Of a stretch of DNA of 41,374 nucleotides, positions 23,805 through 31,876 are shown one piece after another. The position numbers were made by a program, and so were the translations under genes. Under the pieces are notes generated by a model that made no database searches, was not told where the DNA came from, and was given only the letters and a program-made list of their open reading frames with translations. The stretch comes from Akkermansiaceae bacterium. Its GTDB lineage: Bacteria > Verrucomicrobiota > Verrucomicrobiia > Verrucomicrobiales > Akkermansiaceae. How positions within the stretch are numbered: position 1 is the first letter of the stretch; each line of letters begins with the position of its first letter. Where the stretch lies: positions 1-41,374 of the forward strand of contig CAISTY010000128.1 of assembly GCA_903888515.1 (NCBI GenBank), read 5' to 3'.

Positions 23805-24734
23805 ATGATTGCGATGCTGATATTTTCCGGGCTGATATTTTCCGGGCTTGCGGCGGTGGCGGTGTGGCTGGCGGGACGGCGTGATGCGGCGCTGGATCCG
23901 CGCCTTACGACGCTGTGCTTGGTCTTGGTGATGGTGTTTCCACTGCTCGGCGTATGGCTGCCGAAGCTGGCGTTGTTACCTGCGGCGACGGTGGCCGATG
24001 CGAGCGGCAAGGTTGGCTTTGCGTGGCTGAAACTGCTGTGGGTGTTGTGGGTGATTGGATTTGTGATAGCGGGGTTGCGGTTGTTGCTGGCGCAGCGCGA
24101 GGTCGCGCGTTGGCGAGCGCACTCGATGCGCGTGGCAGTTGTGGCCGGGGTGGAAATTCGTGAATTGACGGGATTGCGGGGACCGGTAGCTGCAGGCGTG
24201 TGGCGGCGGGTTGTGTTTGTGCCCTATGTCTGGCACGATTGGACCGCGAGCACGCGCCAGATGGTGTTAGATCATGAACTCACGCACCATCGCCGCCGTG
24301 ACCCGCTCTGGCGATGGGTGGCTGAGTTGGCGTGTGCGGTCAATTGGTTCAATCCAGCGGTTGCATGGATGGCGAGGCGCCTGTCCATGCAATGCGAATT
24401 TGCCTGCGATGCCGCGGTTTTGTGCAACGGTGTGGCAGTCGAGGATTACGCCCGATTGTTGTGCGATTGTGCCGAGCAACGGGTACCGCGCACTCCGCTG
24501 CTGGCCATGGCCGACTGCGCCACACTGGAGTCCCGGGTGCGGCGCTTGGTGAAGCCTGCGGTCCCGGTGAGCACTTGGGTAGTGGCCTGCCTCATCGCCT
24601 TCACCCTGGCCGCCGCAGCAACCTTGGCATTGCTTGGACCCGAAAAATCCCCAGATCTAGCACCCAAGGAAGTGTTCACGCCGCAGGAAGTTGAAACGAG
24701 ATGGTCGGCGAATCCGTTCCCGGGGGAACGCTGA
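23805..24734 (+). CDS. M56 family (BlaR1-like) membrane peptidase without sensor domain
   Basis: A 309-residue protein. Membrane helices near 5-22, 36-60, 73-95 and 254-275 frame a zinc protease domain with HELTHH at 157-162 and the second acidic ligand region around FACDAAVL. This matches the antirepressor half of BlaR1/MecR1, which cleaves the BlaI-type repressor. The penicillin-binding sensor domain of BlaR1 is absent; the tail ends soon after the last helix. So the stimulus must come from another protein, possibly the divergent lipoprotein. A 15-bp direct duplication near the start (ATATTTTCCGGGCTG twice) encodes IFSGLIFSGL in the first helix. Confidence 0.88.
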   Translation: MIAMLIFSGLIFSGLAAVAVWLAGRRDAALDPRLTTLCLVLVMVFPLLGVWLPKLALLPAATVADASGKVGFAWLKLLWVLWVIGFVIAGLRLLLAQREVARWRAHSMRVAVVAGVEIRELTGLRGPVAAGVWRRVVFVPYVWHDWTASTRQMVLDHELTHHRRRDPLWRWVAELACAVNWFNPAVAWMARRLSMQCEFACDAAVLCNGVAVEDYARLLCDCAEQRVPRTPLLAMADCATLESRVRRLVKPAVPVSTWVVACLIAFTLAAAATLALLGPEKSPDLAPKEVFTPQEVETRWSANPFPGER

Positions 24735-24796
24735 GGCATGACAAGAGGTTCCACTCGAGGCACATGAAAGAAGTTTGGGTCATGGGTCACGTATCC

Positions 24797-25077
24797 AAAA
24801 AGGGACAGGCCCTTTTTAGGATTATGCTTGCGCTGGCGGGAGGCTGGTGTATGCTGCACACACTATGAGACGCGCACGCTGGATTATTCCGCCGAGATTG
24901 GAGTCGCCTAAGCCGGTGATCTATTATCCATAAAAAGGGACATATCCATAAAAAGGGACAGGCCCTTTTTAGGATTATGCTTGCGCTGGCGGGAGGCTGG
25001 TGTATGCTGCACACACTATGAGACGCGCACGCTGGATTATTCCGCCGAGATTGGAGTCGCCTAAGCCGGTGATCTAT
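24797..25077 (+). repeat. 128-bp tandem duplication of the transposase 5' end
   Basis: 24797-24924 and 24950-25077 are the same 128 bases, offset by 153. Each starts with an AAAAAGGG...CCCTTTTT hairpin, includes the leader, and runs into the coding start MRRARWIIPP. The first copy reads 22 codons from ATG 24865 and ends at TAA; only the second continues into the full gene. An extra ATCCATAAAAAGGGACA unit lies between them. Confidence 0.9.
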
Positions 25078-26136
25078 CACTGTATCAGCCGGGCGGTGAA
25101 CCGGGAGTTTGTGTTTGGAGATTTGGAGCGGGAACAACAGCGGATGTTCATGCGGATGTATGAGAATTTTTCGGGTTGCCGGGTTCTTGCCTACTGTTTC
25201 ATGTCCAATCACTTTCATATTCTGCTGGAAGTCACGCCGATGGCGGCGTGCGGGCTATCAGACGATGAGTTGCTGAAGCGGTTGCACGCGATCCATCACG
25301 AGGCGCAGGTTGAAGAAGTGGCGGTGGAATTGGAGGAGGCGCGGAAAAAGATTCGGGCGGGCATGGCCGAGATCTCGCTGGCGGAGCGGATTCACGAGCG
25401 GTTCACGTATCGGATGCATGATTTGAGCGAGTTCATGAAGGGCTTCATGCAACGCTACACACAATGGCATAACCGGATCCACCAGCGCACGGGCCGACTG
25501 TGGGAGCACCGCTTCAAGAGCGTGATCGTCGAGGACGGTGTGGCGTGCAAGACGATGGCGGCCTACATAGACCTCAATCCGGTGCGTGCGGGGATGGTGA
25601 AAGATCCGGCGGATTACCGGTGGAGCAGTTATGGTGAGGCGATCGGCGGCGGAGCCAAGGGCAATGGCAAGAAAGCGCGTGGCGGCCTGGTGCGGGCGAT
25701 GCGGGCACATCAGGGGGTGACGGCGGATGCGGATCTGTGGCCGCACGATGTGTCTCGCGAATATCGGAAAATTTTGTTAGCTGGAGCGGTCGAGAGGGAG
25801 GAAACGCGGGTGGGCCGGAGCGGGGAAACCGCAGTGCAACGGACGCGCAAGGGGATGAGCGCCGAGGATGTGAAACAGGAACAGGAAGGAGAACAAGCAT
25901 GTTCCGATAGACGATTGGGAGAAATTCCGTTTGGGAAAATGTTACGCTGCCGGGTGCGGTATTTCACGGATGGCGCGGTGATTGGCAGCCGGGAATTCGT
26001 GAACGAGGCGTTTGCGGGAGCGCGCGAGCGCTTTGGCTCGCGGCGCAAGGACGGTGCGCGCAAGATGCGTGGCAGTGGTGCGGCGGCAGCGGGAATGCTG
26101 TGGAGTGCGCGGGATTTGCACCAGGGGATCGGGTGA
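25018..26136 (+). CDS. RAYT / Y1 (IS200-like) transposase
   Basis: A 372-residue HUH transposase. The HUH motif is HFH at 65-67 (YCFMSNHFHILLEV) and the catalytic tyrosine is probably Y147 in FMQRYTQWHN. LWEHRFKSVIVED and AAYIDLNPVRAGMVKDP,YRWSSYGEA are standard RAYT blocks. It is longer than minimal RAYTs because of a ~35-residue charged insertion after LLEV and a basic C-terminal extension (AGARERFGSRRKDGARKMRG). RAYTs cut and move REP-type hairpins in single-stranded form; the AAAAAGGG hairpins upstream and a GGGACAC...GTGTCC repeat downstream are likely substrates. ATG 25018 is preferred to an upstream GTG because the duplicated leader shows the conserved start there. The gene appears intact. 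Confidence 0.92.
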   Translation: MRRARWIIPPRLESPKPVIYHCISRAVNREFVFGDLEREQQRMFMRMYENFSGCRVLAYCFMSNHFHILLEVTPMAACGLSDDELLKRLHAIHHEAQVEEVAVELEEARKKIRAGMAEISLAERIHERFTYRMHDLSEFMKGFMQRYTQWHNRIHQRTGRLWEHRFKSVIVEDGVACKTMAAYIDLNPVRAGMVKDPADYRWSSYGEAIGGGAKGNGKKARGGLVRAMRAHQGVTADADLWPHDVSREYRKILLAGAVEREETRVGRSGETAVQRTRKGMSAEDVKQEQEGEQACSDRRLGEIPFGKMLRCRVRYFTDGAVIGSREFVNEAFAGARERFGSRRKDGARKMRGSGAAAAGMLWSARDLHQGIG

Positions 26137-26173
26137 GGTCATGCATCGTGGAGGTCGCTTGAATTCGTAATAA

Positions 26174-26211
26174 GGGACACGAAAAAAGAGCCCCTGTATA
26201 GTGAAGTGTCC
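26174..26211. repeat. Inverted repeat downstream of the transposase
   Basis: GGGACAC (26174-26180) and GTGTCC (26206-26211) flank an AAAAAAGAGCCCC segment. AAGGGACA recurs from the upstream hairpins, so the two ends of the transposase unit share a short motif. It may also act as a terminator. Confidence 0.5.
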
Positions 26212-26274
26212 GGGAGAATGAGATACCCATGCAAGTCAGCGCCGTTCATAGAGCGCTGCCTGTAATTGATCGCG

Positions 26275-28563
26275 TCAGCGGCGCTCTGTGGGTGCTGCGG
26301 GAGATCCGTAGATCTTGAACTCGGCGAGTTTCGGGCGGACTTGCGGTTCCTTGCCGCCAGTGGGAGTCAGCAGGGTGAGTTTCATGTAGCGGGCCTTCAC
26401 CGCGCCGGAGTGCGGATAGGACCTCGCGGCTTTATTGTTAGATGATTGGTCGTCGTAGGTTTTCCATGACTGGTTGTCGCTGGAGGATTCCACGGTGTAG
26501 GGGTAGGCGACTTTGTCCTTGATGTCTTCATCGGCAAGGAACCATTCGGTGCCGGTGATCTGGTGTTCCTGGCCGAGGTCCACGGTGATCCATTGCGGAG
26601 CCATGCCGTTAGGGAACCATTTGACATACCAATCGTCCGAACCGCCGTATTGGCCGTCCACCGCCTTGCCCGAGCGCATGAAGCATTCCACGTTGACGCC
26701 CGGGGGATTGGGGGAGGAGCAAAGCGTCTGCTTGCCCAAGGCCAGGTTGTGGTCGTCCGGCATCGTGGATGTCTTCACGAGATCCCAGTAACCGGTGAAG
26801 AATTGTTCGCCGCCGACCTGATAGTACGGCTTGAAGCGCAACGTGCGACCGGCCCCGTCGCGGGCGGTGAAATGGAGTTTTTCGCCTTTCACTGGAGTAA
26901 ACCAGACATCGAGCTTGCGGAGAAAGCTGTTAGAATCTTCCGGATCGCCGACCAATTCACCGAGCCATGGCCGCGCGCCGTTGCCCACCATCACCAGCGG
27001 GCCATATAGGAACGCGAGTTGGGTCTTCTTGTCGGGCATCGGATAGGTGGTGAAGGACATCGGCAGCTTGCAATCGATCCGGTCACCGGTCTTCCACGTG
27101 CGCTTGATCACCGCATAACTGCCGGGCTTGGCAGCGACGGTTTGAGCCGTTCCGTTGACCGCGATGGTGAATCCTTTGGTGCACCATGCCGGGACGCGGA
27201 TGCCGATTTCCAGTGCCACTGCCTGTTTGGCCTTCACGATCCAACTGCTGGTATCCTCTTCCGGGAAGCGGGTGACTTGTTTGAATTGAAGGCCTTTTTC
27301 CGGCCAGTCGACGGTGGAAGCGATGAACAAATTCACGCGGATGCCGGCATCGTCATGGGAATAGATCGTGTTGCCATATTGCGCCGGGTTTTCCAGTCCG
27401 GTGCCGTTGCAACAGTAACAACCGGTTAGGTGCGAGCGAAAATCCTTCAGGGTGTTGGCATTGAGCGGTTGATAGTAGGTCTTCCATCCGCTCTCCGGGT
27501 CCTGGCTGCCGAGGATCGCATTGAACAGGGAGCGTTCGTAGTAATCCAGGTATTTCGCATCCCCCGTTAGATGGAACAAACTGCGGGTGACCTTGAGCAG
27601 GTTGTAACTCACGCACGTTTCCTGCGACATGCGCGACTGGGTGTTGGCCAGCGCTTTCACCCCGGGCATGCCCTCGTGGACGCTGGTGCCGCCGGTGGCA
27701 TAGGTCTTTTGACCCGAGCCCGCGACGAGGTCCCAGAAATTCTCGCACGCCACCCGGTGGTATTCGTCTTTTCCGACTTCGGCGATGCGTGCGGCGCCGA
27801 CCATTTTCGCCAGCAGGGTGTTGGCGTGTTCGGTGAAGTCCTCATGTTTGTGAAAACGGTCGAGCATGAGTGCGCGTTGTTCCCATGCGATGGCCATCTC
27901 ATGGTGGCGCGGATTTTTGGTGATGGAATATAGGTTTTCCAAGGCTTCCGTCATGCCGCCGTATTCGACTTTTTTCACGGCTTCAAGTTGGTCTCCATAA
28001 GTCTTCATTTTGGTGTCGATCCAATCCGCCAGTTTGTTGAGTACTACCAGCGCCTCGGCGTTGCCCGCGTGACGGTGGGCCGCTAACAAACCTTCCATCA
28101 GTTTGTGCATCCGGTACCAAACCACGCCGTCGAGGCGCTTCGGATCGAATTCCTCCTGCGGCGAGGCAAACAGATAGGTGCCGCCAAGCGCCTGCTGGCA
28201 CTTCGCCAATTCCGCTACCATGTAATTCACCTGCTCGCGCAATTTGGCATCGCCGGTCTGGGCGGACATCAGGGAAATGGCGGACAGATAGTGGCTTTCA
28301 TAAAATCCGGGGAAGGCTCCGTTAGGTTCGGGCGTTGCCCAACTGGCCAGTGGTTTCGCATCGCCGGTGGGCAGCTTGGCGTTGAAGCGAAAGCAATAGA
28401 GGGCACGCTCCACACCGATTTCATCGAGCACGCGGCGGTTGACGTCCATGCTGTCCTTGAAAATGCCGTCGCCGATGCGCACTTGCGACAAGGGGAACGG
28501 TTGCATGGGCGAGGCGGATGCGATGGCGGCAAGGCATAGGAAGATCGATGGGAATTTTGTCAT
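26275..28563 (-). CDS. GH127-type beta-L-arabinofuranosidase (DUF1680) with C-terminal discoidin-like domain
   Basis: A 762-residue secreted enzyme; the first ~18 residues are a signal peptide. The GH127 (alpha/alpha)6 domain has the zinc/thiolate site of this family: Glu315 and Cys317 in SQETCVSYN, and Cys384-Cys385 in GCYCCNGTG, one of these cysteines being the usual nucleophile. GGTSVHEGMPGVKALANTQ and YYERSLFNAILGSQDPESG are further family blocks. A beta-sandwich follows, then from ~620 a discoidin/F5-8-type-C-like domain (SGKAVDGQYGGSDDWYVKWF, PQWITVDLGQEHQITGTEWF) for carbohydrate binding. It should release L-arabinofuranose from plant or algal arabinans or arabinogalactan proteins. It diverges from the GH95 gene with 234 bases between. 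Confidence 0.9.
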   Translation of the reverse strand: MTKFPSIFLCLAAIASASPMQPFPLSQVRIGDGIFKDSMDVNRRVLDEIGVERALYCFRFNAKLPTGDAKPLASWATPEPNGAFPGFYESHYLSAISLMSAQTGDAKLREQVNYMVAELAKCQQALGGTYLFASPQEEFDPKRLDGVVWYRMHKLMEGLLAAHRHAGNAEALVVLNKLADWIDTKMKTYGDQLEAVKKVEYGGMTEALENLYSITKNPRHHEMAIAWEQRALMLDRFHKHEDFTEHANTLLAKMVGAARIAEVGKDEYHRVACENFWDLVAGSGQKTYATGGTSVHEGMPGVKALANTQSRMSQETCVSYNLLKVTRSLFHLTGDAKYLDYYERSLFNAILGSQDPESGWKTYYQPLNANTLKDFRSHLTGCYCCNGTGLENPAQYGNTIYSHDDAGIRVNLFIASTVDWPEKGLQFKQVTRFPEEDTSSWIVKAKQAVALEIGIRVPAWCTKGFTIAVNGTAQTVAAKPGSYAVIKRTWKTGDRIDCKLPMSFTTYPMPDKKTQLAFLYGPLVMVGNGARPWLGELVGDPEDSNSFLRKLDVWFTPVKGEKLHFTARDGAGRTLRFKPYYQVGGEQFFTGYWDLVKTSTMPDDHNLALGKQTLCSSPNPPGVNVECFMRSGKAVDGQYGGSDDWYVKWFPNGMAPQWITVDLGQEHQITGTEWFLADEDIKDKVAYPYTVESSSDNQSWKTYDDQSSNNKAARSYPHSGAVKARYMKLTLLTPTGGKEPQVRPKLAEFKIYGSPAAPTERR

Positions 28564-28797
28564 GGCTGTGGGGATGAATCGAAGCGGAACGCAGTCTCAC
28601 CCCGGCGGAGCCGCAGGGCAATCATTTTGCTGAAGCAACATCGGGGCACGTGGATTTTTTAGAACCGTCCCGAGGAACATTGGTGCTGGATTCACACCAA
28701 GTGTCGTGCAAGATCGTGTAGGTTCAGATTCGTAATGAACGGCCCTATTCTTCAACGCACGGGTGGAAATGCACTCCTTTCCCAATCGGATTCCATC

Positions 28798-31335
28798 ATG
28801 AAAACACACCTCCTTCACCTGACAATTCTCACAAGCATTTGCACCATTCGCCTGTCGGCGGCGCAACCGCCTGGCGGCATCCCGGACATCGAACACTCGG
28901 CGGTATCCACCGTTCCTCTCAAGGACTGGACTTCCGGGTTCCTGACGGGCAATGGCAACATGGGCGTCATCATGTGCGGCAACCCATGGGACGAGTCGCT
29001 GGTCGTCACGGGCAAGCTCTATTTGCCCACGGGCTCCAAGGAGATCCTGCCGGATCTATCCGCATTTCGCGATGAGTTCAAGCAGGCCGGTCTGGCCGCG
29101 GGCAAGGATGGTCCGGCCCGCGTGCATCAACTGATGCTGGAGAAATGCGGCCACGTGTTGGTGAACACCGATCCGCTCCATCCGGCCTGTTTCCTGCAAT
29201 TGAAGATGAAGGAAAAATCCGAATCATTTGCCAACTACCGCATGACCGAAAATTTCGCCACGGGCGAACTGCAAGTCCGCTGGTCCAATGCTCAGGGCGA
29301 GTGGTCCCGCAAACTTTTTGTCTCGCGGACGGATGATGTGGCTGTCCTGTCGCTCACCGGCCCCAAAGGCAAGGTGGACTGCGAGGTTGCGATGCGGGTC
29401 AGTCATCCGCTGGTGAAGAGCGAGTTGTCCGCAGAGGCCGGTTGGTTGACCGCACATAACACATATCTCAAAGGCAAGGGCGGCTATGACAACCTCATCC
29501 GCGTGATTCCTTCCGGCGGTGAAATGTCGGTCAACAATGACAAGCTCTCGATTCGCGGCGCGGACAGCCTGGTGATGATCTTGCAGGTGAAGCGTTGGAA
29601 AGAGCCACTGCCCAGGACGCAAAGTGAAGCGTGGACTTCGTCGCCCGAGAATCCCATCTATCGGGATCCGCGGCAGGCGAACCCGTTACCCGAGATGAAA
29701 AAATTCCTATCCGGGCTGTCTGCCGATTACGCGAAGCTGTTAGTCCCGCACGCCAAGGCGCATGGCATGTTGTATGGCAGGGTGGCCATCGACCTCGGCG
29801 GCGGCCAGGACCGCCAGATCACGTCCGAAGAACTGCTGGCCCGCGCCGCGAAGGAAAACAAGATGTCCAAGGCCCTTGCTGAACGTCTCTACAACGGCTG
29901 CCGTTATCTGATCATCTGTAGCACCGGCGACACCCCGCCCAACCTCCAGGGAATATGGTCCGGCACGTGGAGTCCCGCATGGAGCGGCGACTATACCACG
30001 GACTCGAATCTGCAACTGGAAGTGCAATCCATGATGAGTTGCAATATGCCGGAACTCATGCATTCCTACTTCAACCTGGTGGATTCCTGGATGCCCGATT
30101 GGCGTCTCAACGCCAAAAAAATCTATGGCTTTCGCGGTGCCGTGTCCAATACCCGTGCCTCCGACAACTGCCTATTGGTGCACTGGGGTGGCGAATGGCC
30201 GGGCGAGCAGTGCGCCATCGGCCTCGCGGGCTGGATGCTGCATTTCTACTACGACTACTATCAATTTACAGGTGACCGGAAATTCCTTGCCGACCGCTTC
30301 GTTCCCATGGCGAAGGAAATCGCGGTTTTTTACGAGGATTTCCTATCAGGCACGGAGGACGCCAGCGGAAAATTCCGTTTCTACATGGGCTACTCACCGG
30401 AACACGGCATGAGCGCCAACACGACCTTTGACATTGCCATCGCGAAAAATGTCTTCACCACCTTGATCGCTGCCTGCAAGGTGCTGGGCAGCGACCAGGA
30501 CAAGCTGCCGCAGTGGCAGTCCATGCTCGACAAGATGCCGCCGTACCTGTGCAACGAACGCGGCGAGCTCCAGGAATGGTCGTGGCCCGGTGTCGGCGAG
30601 GATTACAACCAGCGCCACCACTCGCATTTCCTCCCGCTCTATCAGTTCTGTGAGTTTTCCAGGGACCGGACGCCCGGGTTGTGGAAAGCAAGCGGGTTGG
30701 CTTTCGAACAGAAGACCAAGCACTGGCTGTGGAACGCTGCGAACTCTAACAGCAATCACATCACCCATGGCATGATGAATCAAGGCCAGTGCGCCGCCCG
30801 TCTTGGCAGGAGCGATGTGGTTTATGATGTGTTGGAGCGGATGACCACCCGGTGTTATGTCTATCCGAGCTTCATGATCTCCTACTGGCCTGGCCTCAAT
30901 GGTTTTGGCTTCGACCCGGTCGGTACGATCCCCGACGTGCTCAACAACGCGCTGATATTCGCCTGGAACGACACCGTGGACCTGCTACCCGCGATTCCCA
31001 GGGAATGGCCGCAAGGTTCCATCAAGGGTGTTCTGGTGCGCGGCAGGATCCAGGTTGAGGAATTGACATGGGACATCCCGGCCGGCAAGGTCGGCCTGAG
31101 CCTAACCAGCGGTCAAAAACAAACCGTCACCTTGCAACTGCCGCCCGGCGTGCGCATCCAGTCCGCCAGGATGGACGGTCAGGATGCCGGCAATGTGGTC
31201 GATAGTGCCCGGCCGTGTGGCATCAAGCTTGCATTGCCAGAGAACAAAATCGTGCGGATTGAACTCACGTTTGCGCCCGGGGATTTTGCCGCGGTCTGGG
31301 ATGCGGTGGCGGTAGTGTCCGCTAGGAGCAGGTGA
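28798..31335 (+). CDS. GH95-like glycoside hydrolase (alpha-L-fucosidase/galactosidase family)
   Basis: An 845-residue secreted protein with signal MKTHLLHLTILTSICTIRLS followed by AAQ. GNGNMGVIMCGNPWDESLVV resembles the GH95 N-terminal GNG-GAMVFG block. The catalytic (alpha/alpha)6 region has NLQGIWSGTWSPAWSGDYTTDSN, corresponding to the conserved LQGIWN...Y-N segment, then WGGEWPGEQCAIGLAGWMLHFYYDYYQFTGDRKFL and the late MNQGQCAARLGRSDV. Members remove alpha-L-fucose or L-galactose; the exact sugar is not predictable. A beta-sandwich ends the protein. I chose ATG 28798, since the in-frame ATG 28735 would precede the signal peptide with an unneeded extension. With the divergent GH127 it forms a small polysaccharide-use locus, but no transporter or regulator is beside it. 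Confidence 0.85.
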   Translation: MKTHLLHLTILTSICTIRLSAAQPPGGIPDIEHSAVSTVPLKDWTSGFLTGNGNMGVIMCGNPWDESLVVTGKLYLPTGSKEILPDLSAFRDEFKQAGLAAGKDGPARVHQLMLEKCGHVLVNTDPLHPACFLQLKMKEKSESFANYRMTENFATGELQVRWSNAQGEWSRKLFVSRTDDVAVLSLTGPKGKVDCEVAMRVSHPLVKSELSAEAGWLTAHNTYLKGKGGYDNLIRVIPSGGEMSVNNDKLSIRGADSLVMILQVKRWKEPLPRTQSEAWTSSPENPIYRDPRQANPLPEMKKFLSGLSADYAKLLVPHAKAHGMLYGRVAIDLGGGQDRQITSEELLARAAKENKMSKALAERLYNGCRYLIICSTGDTPPNLQGIWSGTWSPAWSGDYTTDSNLQLEVQSMMSCNMPELMHSYFNLVDSWMPDWRLNAKKIYGFRGAVSNTRASDNCLLVHWGGEWPGEQCAIGLAGWMLHFYYDYYQFTGDRKFLADRFVPMAKEIAVFYEDFLSGTEDASGKFRFYMGYSPEHGMSANTTFDIAIAKNVFTTLIAACKVLGSDQDKLPQWQSMLDKMPPYLCNERGELQEWSWPGVGEDYNQRHHSHFLPLYQFCEFSRDRTPGLWKASGLAFEQKTKHWLWNAANSNSNHITHGMMNQGQCAARLGRSDVVYDVLERMTTRCYVYPSFMISYWPGLNGFGFDPVGTIPDVLNNALIFAWNDTVDLLPAIPREWPQGSIKGVLVRGRIQVEELTWDIPAGKVGLSLTSGQKQTVTLQLPPGVRIQSARMDGQDAGNVVDSARPCGIKLALPENKIVRIELTFAPGDFAAVWDAVAVVSARSR

Positions 31336-31343
31336 TACCGGAT

Positions 31344-31520
31344 CACTTCGCCAGTTCCGAGGTGAATTCGGTTTCCACGTTTTCCAGGAACAGTCCTTGA
31401 AACTGGCCGGGTTGCGGGCCGGCCGGGACGCTCTTAGGCAGGGACGCCTTTGCCATCGCTTCGCTCAGGCCATGCCAGAGTGCGCTTCGCAATGAACTGG
31501 CCGCCGTTTTGCAAACGGCT
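31344..31520 (-). pseudogene. C-terminal fragment of an unknown gene
   Basis: Minus strand, ending at TGA 31344, reads AAVCKTAASSLRSALWHGLS, then EAMAKASLPKSVPAGPQPGQ and FQGLFLENVETEFTSELAK. It looks like real protein without a start or an upstream body; 31521-31613 shows nothing. The family is not recognised. Confidence 0.4.
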
Positions 31521-31613
31521 GCCGCGTTCCGAGGAGTCCGGGAGAATGGTTAGCAAATAACTAGCCGGAACCTCATCTCATTCCCACCTCATTCTCACGG
31601 AGTATCAAGCAAA

Positions 31614-31666
31614 TGTTACCATGCGCGGACTGACACCAAAACGGGTGAATTGTTACCATGCGAGGA
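31614..31666. repeat. TGTTACCATGCG direct repeat
   Basis: TGTTACCATGCGCGGA (31614-31629) and TGTTACCATGCGAGGA (31651-31666) lie 37 bases apart in the ~540-base gap between the GH95 gene and the kinase gene. The rest of the gap to 31876 holds no gene I can support. Confidence 0.55.
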
Positions 31667-31876
31667 CCCCATCGAAGGGCGGGGAAATGGGGGTTGATTG
31701 GCGCTTCTGATGGAACGATGTCCAAGGCAAAGAGTGTGTCAAGGTCTTCGGCACGCCACGCGCGTCACCGGATGGATGATGCCGTGCGGCATGCGAGCGA
31801 TGGATTCAAAAACACAATTACTGGCCGCAAAGACGGGGGCATGAGCGGAACAACGCGTCCTTGGAGATGGGTGGTT

